Assembly: GCA_022563885.1 (NCBI GenBank)
Contig: JADFMM010000030.1
Location: forward strand, 1 to 33,709
Source: Planctomycetota bacterium
GTDB taxonomy: Bacteria; Planctomycetota; Phycisphaerae; Sedimentisphaerales; Anaerobacaceae
Reading direction: 5' to 3'
Length of the DNA: 33,709 nt
In this document: positions 17,532 to 25,623 of the stretch, in pieces
Layout of the letters: every line of letters starts with the position of its first letter
How positions within the stretch are numbered: the first letter of the stretch is position 1
The notes under the pieces: generated by a model
Seen by the model: the letters and a program-made list of their open reading frames with translations, nothing else
Database searches by the model: none
What the model was told of the DNA's origin: nothing
Translations under genes and position numbers: made by a program

Positions 17532-19487
17532 TCAGAGCATTTGCCCTGCTCTGTCCAGTTGTGACATGACCTTGTCGCCCCGCTTCAACGTTTCTTGCGT
17601 GTGCCGCTCAAGGGCACTTAGAAAGTCATGCGTAGCGGCCGTGCCGCGGACGGCTGAAAAGTCCGCCAGTCGCGCCTCTTCCGATCCATCCAGACCATAA
17701 CCGATTTGACTGCGCGGCGAGAATTCTTTGCCGGCATCTTTGATTGCGAGTTCGGTCAATGCCTGCGTGGCATCTTTCCAACGGGTGAGTTGCTCGCTGA
17801 GGTCGGCGGGATCCAGGTCCCCAAGTGCCTTGCCCAGACGGTCTTGTAGGAGTTGGGCGGCCCAGGACCATTGCATGTCGCCATAGGCCCGACAGGACTC
17901 GGCAAATTGCCGATTGATCTGAGTCAAGGTAGTGGTCTTGCCCTCTTCGATGGCGTGGAGCAGTAATTCCAGGCGTTGTTTGGGCAGCAGCAGTCCCGCG
18001 ACGTCCACCCACTCACCGAGTCCAGACTCATCTGCCTGCAATGTCATGTCGCCGGCTGTCTCGATTCGTTCCAACAGCAGGTCACCGAGGAATTTGTCAA
18101 TGGCCCAGTTGTAGTAGTCCATGCCTTTTTCAATGTCGCTGGATGCGATCTTCAATCCGCCGACACTGTTGCCCTTTTCGCTCTTGAGGGCCCGCAGCCG
18201 ATCAAGCCCCTTGACGAGTTTTCCGACGGTGTAGGGGCTGAGCCAAGCGAAGCAGATCTGGTCGGTCTTCTCCGGGTCGCTACGACGATCGCGTTGGGGC
18301 CACTTGCCGGTGTCTCGGTGGAGACCGACGTTACTCAGGGCGGCGCCGGGCATGAGCATGCCGGTGCCCTCATGCTCGATGACGTAGGAAAAGGGAAAAT
18401 CCCGCGTATCCGGGTTGTTGGTGTGTTTGCCCTTGATAAGCGAGAATGCCCCGATGTGGGCAGGCCAGAGAAGGTAGGCTCCGCTCGCCGTCTTGCATCC
18501 GCGTTCGGTGATGCCCTGGTGGTTGGGACCCAATCGATACATGTGGTTGCTCTGATGGGTGCCGCTGCCTATGTTGGCGAAGGAGTAGTATCCGGCGATC
18601 AACAGGGAGGATTTGTGGTGAGTCACGGTATAGGGACCGGCAAAGACGGCACAGGTCTCGCCCAGGTGTGCTTCACAATTGGCGAAGAAGAGCGAGTCTT
18701 GTGCCGAGAATTGCTTCATGGTGCAGCCCTGCCCGACGAAGCATCTCTCCAGGTGGGTGGCATCGCTGATGTTGCTTCCCGTCCCGACGATGAAGTCACG
18801 GGCGATCACATCCGGTCCGATGAAGGTGGGGGCCTCGCGCTTGCTTCGGATCGTCCCGTTTTCCAGAGTGCTGACACAGTCCAAGCGGGCGTGTGTGCCT
18901 ACGTTGATGCTCTCGATGACCTTGCAGTGGGTAATGCTCGAGTGCGATCCGATGTGCCCTTGCGTGGCGGTATGCTGTTCGGCGTAGGTCTGTATCATCT
19001 CCTGCAATCGTTCGATCAACGCAGGTCGATGGCGGTAGAAGGCCAGGCAGTAGGCAATCTGCGCCGAGAGTTCGTCGAAGAGTGTCACTTCCCGGCCACC
19101 TGACTCATTCACGACGGCGACCCGCACACCGTTGCCAAAACCGGATGCCTCCGTGACGGTGAGTCGTCCCACATCGGTGATGATTACATTGGCGTCGATT
19201 CGGTAGTTGGCAATCGCGCCGACGTTATGAATCAGGCAGTTATCGCCCACGGTGCAGTGATCCAGCGTGGCATTTGCGAGACCCGCCGGGCGTGTGATGC
19301 CTCCGGGAAGCGTGATTTGCCTTTCAAAAAGACCGAGCTTGACGTGACCACCGAAGTGGGTCCTGGTGATCCCATCGACGCGGCCACCGGCTGCGATCTG
19401 CACCGTTGCCCAGTCCCGGCAAGTACAGCCTTGGCGGGTGAGGCTCTCGATCTGTTGGCTTGTCAGTGGGCGGTGTGGGCGCGTCAT
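17532..19487 (-). CDS. DUF4954 family protein with left-handed beta-helix repeats
   Basis: A 651-residue protein matching DUF4954, a family related to the hexapeptide-repeat (LbH) acyl- or nucleotidyl-transferase fold. Repeated hydrophobic hexads run through about residues 70-420: NATLDHCTVGDNCLIHNVGA, GSHSSITHCKVIESINVGTH, LSNVGLH and others. These would build a triangular beta-helix. The C-terminal 220 residues are helical and polar. Members are known from Bacteroidota, spirochaetes and PVC bacteria. The fold suggests a sugar-nucleotide or acyl-transfer role, but no catalytic residue can be named with confidence. No signal peptide is visible, so the protein is cytoplasmic. The gene converges on ccsA with only 68 bp between stops. 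Confidence 0.87.
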   Translation of the reverse strand: MTRPHRPLTSQQIESLTRQGCTCRDWATVQIAAGGRVDGITRTHFGGHVKLGLFERQITLPGGITRPAGLANATLDHCTVGDNCLIHNVGAIANYRIDANVIITDVGRLTVTEASGFGNGVRVAVVNESGGREVTLFDELSAQIAYCLAFYRHRPALIERLQEMIQTYAEQHTATQGHIGSHSSITHCKVIESINVGTHARLDCVSTLENGTIRSKREAPTFIGPDVIARDFIVGTGSNISDATHLERCFVGQGCTMKQFSAQDSLFFANCEAHLGETCAVFAGPYTVTHHKSSLLIAGYYSFANIGSGTHQSNHMYRLGPNHQGITERGCKTASGAYLLWPAHIGAFSLIKGKHTNNPDTRDFPFSYVIEHEGTGMLMPGAALSNVGLHRDTGKWPQRDRRSDPEKTDQICFAWLSPYTVGKLVKGLDRLRALKSEKGNSVGGLKIASSDIEKGMDYYNWAIDKFLGDLLLERIETAGDMTLQADESGLGEWVDVAGLLLPKQRLELLLHAIEEGKTTTLTQINRQFAESCRAYGDMQWSWAAQLLQDRLGKALGDLDPADLSEQLTRWKDATQALTELAIKDAGKEFSPRSQIGYGLDGSEEARLADFSAVRGTAATHDFLSALERHTQETLKRGDKVMSQLDRAGQML

Positions 19488-19629
19488 GCAGAGTTTCTTT
19501 CGCTAGTAGGGCCGGTCCGGGCGAGTATAGAGCGCCGCCTTTGGGGATTCAAGGTCCAGTTTGGGACGACCCCGCCACCGCTACCCGACGTCCCATGTTG
19601 ATTGGGTGACGAGCGCTCTGGGGTGACTT

Positions 19630-19983
19630 CTAGTCCTTCTTTGTTTTCGCCCGCCGCCTACGCCTGTCTTTCTGTTTGCGAAGTTTGGCCATCCGCTGCG
19701 CTTCGGGACTCTGTCGGCCCAGTTGGTCCCGTTCCAGCAGTTCACAGATCCGCCGCCGCGCGTAGAAGCGGTTTAGGGGCTGACTGCGGGCTTTCTGCAT
19801 CTTGACGGTGTGCCCGGTAGGCAGGTGCCTGAGTTCTACGCAGGTCGATGCCTTGTTGACATGTTGTCCACCCGGTCCTTGGCTGCGGATGAAGCGCTCT
19901 CGCAGGTCGGCTTCCGTGATGCCACAGGCAGCCATCCGTTCCGCGAGCTGTCGGACCTTCTGTTCGGAGACACCAAAATCCAT
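19630..19983 (-). CDS. Release-factor-like GGQ-domain protein
   Basis: A 117-residue protein with only the peptidyl-tRNA hydrolase domain of class I release factors. The catalytic loop is SQGPGGQHVNKASTCVELRH (GGQ at 38-40), and a Lys/Arg-rich tail follows (residues 100-117, RKQKDRRRRRAKTKKD). There are no stop-codon recognition domains. This is the layout of ArfB-type rescue factors, which free ribosomes stalled without a stop codon by inserting the basic tail into the empty mRNA channel. The GGQ flank and the sequence before it are closer to a general RF-like group than to E. coli ArfB. The ATG at 19983 is chosen over a far longer reading frame that overlaps the preceding gene. It lies 10 bp after that gene's stop, so the two are probably co-transcribed. 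Confidence 0.85.
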   Translation of the reverse strand: MDFGVSEQKVRQLAERMAACGITEADLRERFIRSQGPGGQHVNKASTCVELRHLPTGHTVKMQKARSQPLNRFYARRRICELLERDQLGRQSPEAQRMAKLRKQKDRRRRRAKTKKD

Positions 19984-19993
19984 GGGTGACCGC

Positions 19994-20947
19994 TCAGGGG
20001 GTTGGGGGATGGGAAGAGGGATGGGAAGAGGGTGGAGTCCGTCTGTAAAAATAGATGGGTTGGTTCTTGCCTTCGCTGGTGGTGTAGTAACCGGTGCCCT
20101 GGGCGTTAAAACAGATGGCCTCCCCTTGCCGCTCTTGTCGCAGCGGAACGAGAGTAGAGGGCTCAAGAAAGGCCTGCCAGAGAGGTCCCTTTGCGGGTCG
20201 TTTGAACATCGATGCGCTGCTGTAGCCACGGATGAGGATCAGTTGACCGTCCGCCGAGATGTCGCCGCCCACGGCAAAGCCCCACGGCATGAGCGCAACC
20301 TGTTCTAAGAGGATTCGCTCTGTGGTGGAATGAGGAGGGGACGCCCGGTAGACTCTCGAGAACAGGTCGCGCTTGGTGATGATATAGAGGTCTCCCGACA
20401 AGGGATCCACCAGCAGCGTCTCCGCATCGTGGGGTCCGTCCGGGTAGCTCAGACGGAGGGCTTGCGCGGGAGAGGTGCGGGCAATCACGGTGGTGTTCTT
20501 GTTCTTGTGTCCTACCCGGGGCTCCGGCACTCGATAGAGAACAACGTAGGGGCGCTTGGCCCCATTGTCGCCTATGTCACCGATGTAGAGATAGTCTTGA
20601 CCGGCCTCTGGGCCGGGCCCCAAGGCAATATCCTCCCAATCACGCGCGCTAGCGCCGGTGACGCGATAGGAGGCCACTGTCTCTCCGCTCTCCGTCACGG
20701 CGAACAACTCCGCGCCGGCCCCCGAGTCGTTGTGCATCCACAGGATCCCGGCGTTTTGGCGGCTTGCCACCATACCGGAGGTCTCCCGGAGTTTCGCGGA
20801 GCTAATGTGGCCCGTACAAACACCCTGGGCAAATTCCGTCTGTTTAGCAGAGACCGGAGTCGAGACGGCATGGAGGACCACGCAGCACGCGACGCTCCTG
20901 AGGAGGCTAGAAATCGAGCTTGGTTTCTCCGCTGGCGTCTGAATCAT
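19994..20947 (-). CDS. Secreted protein, probable beta-propeller
   Basis: A 317-residue protein with a signal peptide (about 1-34, ending VSTPVSA). The mature part begins with a Cys-containing stretch and has KLRETSGMVASRQNAGILW, then HNDSGAGAELFAVTESGE, DWEDIALGPGPEAGQDYLYI and GDIGDNGAKRPYVVLYRVPE. Strand-turn repeats like these, with acidic loops, are typical of six- or seven-bladed propellers of the phytase-esterase-like type. No enzymatic function can be assigned. The C-terminus is a low-complexity SSHPSSHPPTP, encoded by a direct repeat of GATGGGAAGAGG, so the tail may vary between strains. It is followed 10 bp later by the release-factor-like gene. Confidence 0.75.
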   Translation of the reverse strand: MIQTPAEKPSSISSLLRSVACCVVLHAVSTPVSAKQTEFAQGVCTGHISSAKLRETSGMVASRQNAGILWMHNDSGAGAELFAVTESGETVASYRVTGASARDWEDIALGPGPEAGQDYLYIGDIGDNGAKRPYVVLYRVPEPRVGHKNKNTTVIARTSPAQALRLSYPDGPHDAETLLVDPLSGDLYIITKRDLFSRVYRASPPHSTTERILLEQVALMPWGFAVGGDISADGQLILIRGYSSASMFKRPAKGPLWQAFLEPSTLVPLRQERQGEAICFNAQGTGYYTTSEGKNQPIYFYRRTPPSSHPSSHPPTP

Positions 20948-21063
20948 GATGTGTCACGGGTCTCCGGTAAACGAACTGTTGCTGCATTCTAACATAGCAG
21001 ACCGCACGATGGGGAACAAGCCTCGCCTCCACTCGATCAACAATGTCGACCCGGCTTTGACTC

Positions 21064-21128
21064 GAAAAAAAGGTGCCTTGGCAAAACGCAGAACCACGCA
21101 TCCCTGTGCGGTTTTGCGTTTTCCAAGG
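21064..21128 (-). terminator. Terminator after the sigma factor operon
   Basis: Read on the minus strand, CCTTGGAAAACGCAAAACC pairs with GGTTCTGCGTTTTGCCAAGG to form an imperfect stem of about 19 bp. CACC and a run of seven T (21071-21065) follow. It sits just past the stop of the 1221-residue gene. Confidence 0.85.
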
Positions 21129-21131
21129 CTC

Positions 21132-24100
21132 TTAAAGGGGGGGGTATATTGAGTCCAATCGTATCTGAACGACCGGGCGTGTAGGATTTAGGGCGAGAAT
21201 GTCATTGGATTCTATGGTGACTTGCGCTTGCCCCGCTTTGAACTCTGGGTGCAGCACGTGCAAGCTGTACTCGCCCACCGGAGCAATGAAGATGATTTCC
21301 GAGCCTGTTCTCAAAAGGGGCTCAATCTGCCCTGTGATGTCTTCCAGCCAGGCAATGGCCGAGGGCAGTGGTAACCCATCTTGACCGGCAACGTACACGC
21401 TGAGCAGACCTTGCCCCGTGGTGATCCAGTTGGAGGCGTCCAGGTCAAGTTTCAGAGCCTCTCCCTCGGCCAAATGGAACTCGGCCAGGGGCGCAGTGTC
21501 CCCCAGGGTGGCATTGCCAATAAAGTAGTCGCCGGCGGGAAGGGTGTTGACCTGGTAGGAACCGTCACGACCGGCGATGTCGACAAGCAGTGTCTGTGCT
21601 CGGTTAAAGAGGACCAGCGCTTGTTCCAATCTGGCTTCAAGCTTGCCGCCGACCCATGCGGTCCCTGAGAGGAGCTTGAGGTCAAGGGCATGCATGAACC
21701 GTTCGGGTGTGACATCCACGGGCTGGCGGATCGTCATGAATCCATCGGCCCGTCTGGCCACCACATGGTAGAGCCCGGCGGGCACCCGATGGATGATGTA
21801 GGGCGCCCCCAACCCTTGGGGTGGCTCAACCTCACCGATCATCTGGCCCTGCAATCCACTGCCTTCCTGCAAATAGACGGTCCAGTCGCCGACGTTCCGT
21901 TGTCCGTTTGACAGCAGGGTGACCTGCAGCTCGTGCAGTTGTTTCGGCAAGATGCCCAACGTAATCGGCCGGTGTCCGACATCGACCGTTTCCACCTTGG
22001 TCCACCGGCTGGCGCTGTTCGGGCGACGATAGATCCCATAGCGCCCCACCGGGATGCCATTGAACAGAAAGGCCCCATTGCCGTCGGTTTGGGCAAAGCA
22101 CTGGAAGGCCTTAGAATGGGGTGTCTCAGGATCGCCCAGAAGAATCCTCTGGTCAGCCACGGGCAGGCCGTCCCACTGTAGGATGCCCATCACCGCGGGG
22201 CCAACCCCAAAGTCGACGCGTGTCGTCTGTCCATCGCTGGGGATGACGCTCCGTCGAACGACGCCGGTATTTCTGTGGGGATTCCGTCGATAGACAAAAC
22301 ACAGTTCAGGCGGCAAGCCCTGGATGCGATAATAGCCCTCTTCATTGGTGACGGCCGTGCCCAGTTGTCCGACCACGTCTTCATCGACCAGCCCGTCATC
22401 GGCAATGATAATGGCATTGTTCACGGGTAGACCGTCCTGATTGAGGATGTAGCCTTCGATTGTACCGCCGGGGTACAAGGCCAGCTGTCCCAGGTTGGTC
22501 GTCAATTCGTCTACCACATCTCTGACGGTGATGATGACGGATCCGAACTCAGCATGGGAGATTCGTACTTTGTGATGTCCCGGCGGGACATGGGAGAGGG
22601 TAAATGTTCCGCCCGTCGTTTGGGTCGCACGTTTATCTCTGACAGCCGTGGCACTTGGGTGGTTGTAGGCGCCGGGGAGCAGAGTCACATCCGCACCGGA
22701 TACTGGGTGGCCACTCGCATTGACAACACTACCCACGATCCGGCCGCCCCGTTGTAACTTGATCAAGAGGGGGTCGCTCTGGGTGTCGATGACTTGCTCC
22801 AGCGTGACGGGCACATATCCCTCTGCTGTGAAGCGAAGACTGTAGGTGCCCGGACCGCTGGATATGATACTGAACTCGTCGTTGACGTCGACGAATCTGT
22901 GGACGGTCGGCGATTCTGCAACGACGGTCATCCCGGGCAGATAGAGTTTCTTCCTAAGCGATACGGTGTAGTTCGCGATCAATTCCCGGGTGTTGGTCTG
23001 TACGACATAGCCCTGAATAAAGGGAACTTCGGTATAGACCAAGGGAACCGTCAGGTCGTCACTGGGGGCATTGACGTTCGTCACGGTCAATTCTTGGACA
23101 TTCGCTCCATGGAAGAACAGCGCGTAGGGTCCCGGCTCCAACCCATTGATTGTGAAGGTCTCCAGGTCGTCCCCCCTCAGGGTCTGTTTCTGGAGACCCC
23201 AGTCACTATAGGCGAGCAAGTCCACGTAGTCCGGCCTGGCGTTACTGGCCCATTGGATCTGCCCGTGGATCGTTGCCAAGGATTGCGGTGATCGTTGCGG
23301 CAGTGTCAGAGTCAGCAGTCCGCCGTCTTTCAACGGTAATTTCACCTGGGCTACTTCCAGCGACGAACGCGAGAGGTCATCGTGACCCGTCATGGCGTAA
23401 ACCGAATAGGTGTCGGGCGTGACATGCGCCAAGGAGAAATCACCCGCCGGTCCCACTCGATGGCCCTGTGGGGGCTGGCTGCTGTGCCACCACTGGGGTT
23501 TCACATAGATCTCAACCCCGGCAGCGGGAACGCCATCTGCGTAGGCCGCGTAGCCAGGAATGGCCTGGCCCTCTTGCATGATCATACTGACTGGTGTCAC
23601 CGCGTCGACATCATCGCAGAGGACAGTCGCCTGTTGCGGTGCGAAGTCGGGATGCAGCGCGGTCACCCTATAGGCGATGTCGGAAGCCGCCAGTGTGCTC
23701 AGGACGGCGAAGCCCTTCTGATCGGTGGTTGCGGGCCGTCCGGCCCCCTTGGTTTGCTCAGAGCCCAGCCAACTGGCTGCCAAGCGAACGTCCTGGATCG
23801 GCTGTCCTGATGCGTCGGTGACGTTGACCTCGACCAAGCATCCGCGTTCCAAGGCAAAGTGGCGAATGATGGGTTCGTTTTGGCTGAGCGACACGATGGG
23901 CAGATCCGCCAGGGACGCGTCCATCAGATAGCCCAGTCGAGAGATCTTTATCTGGTAGCGGCCGTCTCGCTCAACATGCTCGAAGCAATAATAGCCGTTG
24001 GCATCTGTCAGGGCATAGTAGCGGGTGTCGCCGAAGACCTCGATCTCGACATCCCGTAGGGCATGGCCCGTCAGACGATCCGTCACCAGTCCACAGAGGA

Positions 24101-24797
24101 GGCCCTTGATCTCTTGCTGGGCGGCTTGCAGTTGAGCATCTTTGAGCGAGCTAACTGGGTCGGTCGAACCGGCAAGTTCAGTTGAGTCACCAGCATCGGT
24201 TGCCTGGATGCGTCTGCTGATGGCATCAAGGGCAACCTGGTAGGGGTTCTGATCTTCTAACTCGCTCTCTTGGCTCGCAAAGCGCTCAAGCGTCGCAATG
24301 GCACTGGCGTCGCCCATCTGCCCCAGGTGCTGGGCAATGAGGACGTTATTCTCCGGACCAGCGCCCTCCATCAACGCCAGCAGACCGGTGACGTCTCCCC
24401 GGGCGGCGAGGGACTCGATCTTCTCCCGTCGCAGCACCGCAGCAATCGCCTGCGCAGTGGGCTGCTCGACTTTTTCAGTGCTGGCCAGCGCCGGGGGATG
24501 AGATTCCAGTTGGGGCGGCTCAGATCTGCCGTAACGATGCCACAGTGCCCAACCCAGCGTCATGGTGAGAAAGACAAGGGCCGCCACCGCGGCCTTGAAG
24601 GCAGGCTGAGCGAAGAGTTTGATGGTCCGGGGGGGGGAGGAGGTCTCGCCGTCCAAGTCACCCGCTTGCGTCTGAGCCTGAGCCAATAGGGCCTGCCGAG
24701 CCTTGTTCAACGCCCGTTCCGTCGCTTCCGGACTGGGCTTGATGCGGGAGATCATCTCCAGTTGACGCAGGAGGTCTCTGTCTTCGGGCTGAGACAT
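21132..24797 (-). CDS. Giant single-pass membrane protein with carboxypeptidase-regulatory-like repeats
   Basis: A 1221-residue protein with three parts. The cytoplasmic N-terminus (1-66) begins MSQPEDRDLLRQLEMISRIK. One membrane helix follows (67-86, FKAAVAALVFLTMTLGWALW). After a helical spacer rich in Ala/Glu (about 95-225), the protein has about 990 extracytoplasmic residues of tandem beta-sandwich domains of the CarboxypepD_reg type. Examples are CGLVTDRLTGHALRDVEIEV, GGRIVGSVVNASGHPVSGAD and GGTIEGYILNQDGLPVNNAI, each followed by a TxxxGxYxxxxLPPG-like strand. The start overlaps the sigma factor stop by one base (TAATG), so translation is coupled. A likely role is membrane anti-sigma factor or sensor for that sigma factor. 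No zinc anti-sigma motif (HxxxCxxC) is visible in the N-terminus. Confidence 0.88.
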   Translation of the reverse strand: MSQPEDRDLLRQLEMISRIKPSPEATERALNKARQALLAQAQTQAGDLDGETSSPPRTIKLFAQPAFKAAVAALVFLTMTLGWALWHRYGRSEPPQLESHPPALASTEKVEQPTAQAIAAVLRREKIESLAARGDVTGLLALMEGAGPENNVLIAQHLGQMGDASAIATLERFASQESELEDQNPYQVALDAISRRIQATDAGDSTELAGSTDPVSSLKDAQLQAAQQEIKGLLCGLVTDRLTGHALRDVEIEVFGDTRYYALTDANGYYCFEHVERDGRYQIKISRLGYLMDASLADLPIVSLSQNEPIIRHFALERGCLVEVNVTDASGQPIQDVRLAASWLGSEQTKGAGRPATTDQKGFAVLSTLAASDIAYRVTALHPDFAPQQATVLCDDVDAVTPVSMIMQEGQAIPGYAAYADGVPAAGVEIYVKPQWWHSSQPPQGHRVGPAGDFSLAHVTPDTYSVYAMTGHDDLSRSSLEVAQVKLPLKDGGLLTLTLPQRSPQSLATIHGQIQWASNARPDYVDLLAYSDWGLQKQTLRGDDLETFTINGLEPGPYALFFHGANVQELTVTNVNAPSDDLTVPLVYTEVPFIQGYVVQTNTRELIANYTVSLRKKLYLPGMTVVAESPTVHRFVDVNDEFSIISSGPGTYSLRFTAEGYVPVTLEQVIDTQSDPLLIKLQRGGRIVGSVVNASGHPVSGADVTLLPGAYNHPSATAVRDKRATQTTGGTFTLSHVPPGHHKVRISHAEFGSVIITVRDVVDELTTNLGQLALYPGGTIEGYILNQDGLPVNNAIIIADDGLVDEDVVGQLGTAVTNEEGYYRIQGLPPELCFVYRRNPHRNTGVVRRSVIPSDGQTTRVDFGVGPAVMGILQWDGLPVADQRILLGDPETPHSKAFQCFAQTDGNGAFLFNGIPVGRYGIYRRPNSASRWTKVETVDVGHRPITLGILPKQLHELQVTLLSNGQRNVGDWTVYLQEGSGLQGQMIGEVEPPQGLGAPYIIHRVPAGLYHVVARRADGFMTIRQPVDVTPERFMHALDLKLLSGTAWVGGKLEARLEQALVLFNRAQTLLVDIAGRDGSYQVNTLPAGDYFIGNATLGDTAPLAEFHLAEGEALKLDLDASNWITTGQGLLSVYVAGQDGLPLPSAIAWLEDITGQIEPLLRTGSEIIFIAPVGEYSLHVLHPEFKAGQAQVTIESNDILALNPTRPVVQIRLDSIYPPL

Positions 24798-25324
24798 TAT
24801 GACTGACCCCCACCGTCAGCCTTCACTTGCACCTTGGAACAGATCTCCCTGACACGGGCCAGGGACCGCGACGCCAAGGCACGCACGTGATGGGGGGTCT
24901 TGTCGGTCTCCGTGGCGATCTGCTCAAAAGAACGCTGCTCAATATAGCGCAGCACGAAGACTTGGCGCTGAAGCTTGCTCAAGTTTTCCGCGGCATCGAG
25001 GACGGCCTTGACTTGTTCGTTTTCTACCAGATGGGACAGCACGCTCTTGCCGTCGGCGACCGCGTCGATCAGGTCGTCCGAACAGGTGGTGAGTCGTTTC
25101 TCCCGCCGCCGCCAGTCGAAGGCCAAATTCATGGCACAGGTCCTGGCATAGGCAGCCAGATTGTCCACCTGGTCCAGCCTCTCCGAGCCTGATAATTTAA
25201 TAAACAGATCCTGCATCAAGTCCTCAGCGACATCTTCACGGAGCGTCAGTCTGGTCAGAAGAGCGTGCAGGCTGGGTCCTTGCCGATCCAGCAGGCTTAG
25301 GAGTGTTTCCATACTAGTCTGCAA
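24797..25324 (-). CDS. ECF-family RNA polymerase sigma factor
   Basis: A 175-residue sigma-70 factor of the extracytoplasmic-function type. Region 2 (about 28-78) has EDVAEDLMQDLFIKL and LAAYARTCAMNLAFDWRRRE, which recognise the -10 element and core polymerase. Region 4 (about 115-165) has LSKLQRQVFVLRYIEQRSFE followed by QIATETDKTPHHVRALASRS, the helix-turn-helix for the -35. Regions 1 and 3 are absent, as usual. The TTG at 25324 has a good GGGGA site eight bases upstream; an ATG four codons later (25312) is the alternative. The gene is coupled to the giant membrane protein. Its target promoters and signal cannot be read from the sequence. Confidence 0.95.
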   Translation of the reverse strand: MQTSMETLLSLLDRQGPSLHALLTRLTLREDVAEDLMQDLFIKLSGSERLDQVDNLAAYARTCAMNLAFDWRRREKRLTTCSDDLIDAVADGKSVLSHLVENEQVKAVLDAAENLSKLQRQVFVLRYIEQRSFEQIATETDKTPHHVRALASRSLARVREICSKVQVKADGGGQS

Positions 25325-25623
25325 AGAGCCTATTCCCCTACTTACGCTCGTCTACTCCAATGACTATCGACGCAGTGCAGGCGCAACGCTAATTCTTGGG
25401 TCCGTAGCAATAAAAGATGAATCGACGCCATCTTAGCCGGCCGAATCCGGCCGGGCCATCAAAAAAGGGGCGGTCTTGCTCAAAACGATGATAGGCTAAA
25501 TAGTTTAACTATAATGAGTTGTGTCGATCGACGCGGATTTTAAAATGAGTCAAGTGGGAATGAGAAAAGGGGGAGTTGCAGGTAACGTAGTCGACACAAA
25601 AGTGTCATAGCAGCTCTCACGCC
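25325..25623. other. Intergenic region upstream of the ECF sigma gene
   Basis: About 300 bp without a supported gene. It contains a GC-rich hairpin: CCGGCCG (25437-25443) pairs with CGGCCGG (25448-25454) around an AATC loop, with no T-run on either strand in terminator position. A plus-strand TATAAT occurs at 25510-25515 without a matching -35. A small GACAC/GTGTC hairpin near 25593-25608 follows the PEP-module gene but is not followed by T residues. Confidence 0.5.

Noticed and set aside
17976-19103. Plus-strand open frame (375 codons) opposite the DUF4954 gene
   Set aside because: Antisense to a hexapeptide-repeat protein; low-complexity Gly/Val/Ala content typical of a shadow frame.
19984-20229. 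N-terminal extension of the release-factor-like gene
   Set aside because: It overlaps the end of the secreted-protein gene in another frame and is low-complexity; the family starts near the ATG at 19983.
25437-25454. GC-rich hairpin considered as a terminator
   Set aside because: No T-run follows the stem in either direction.
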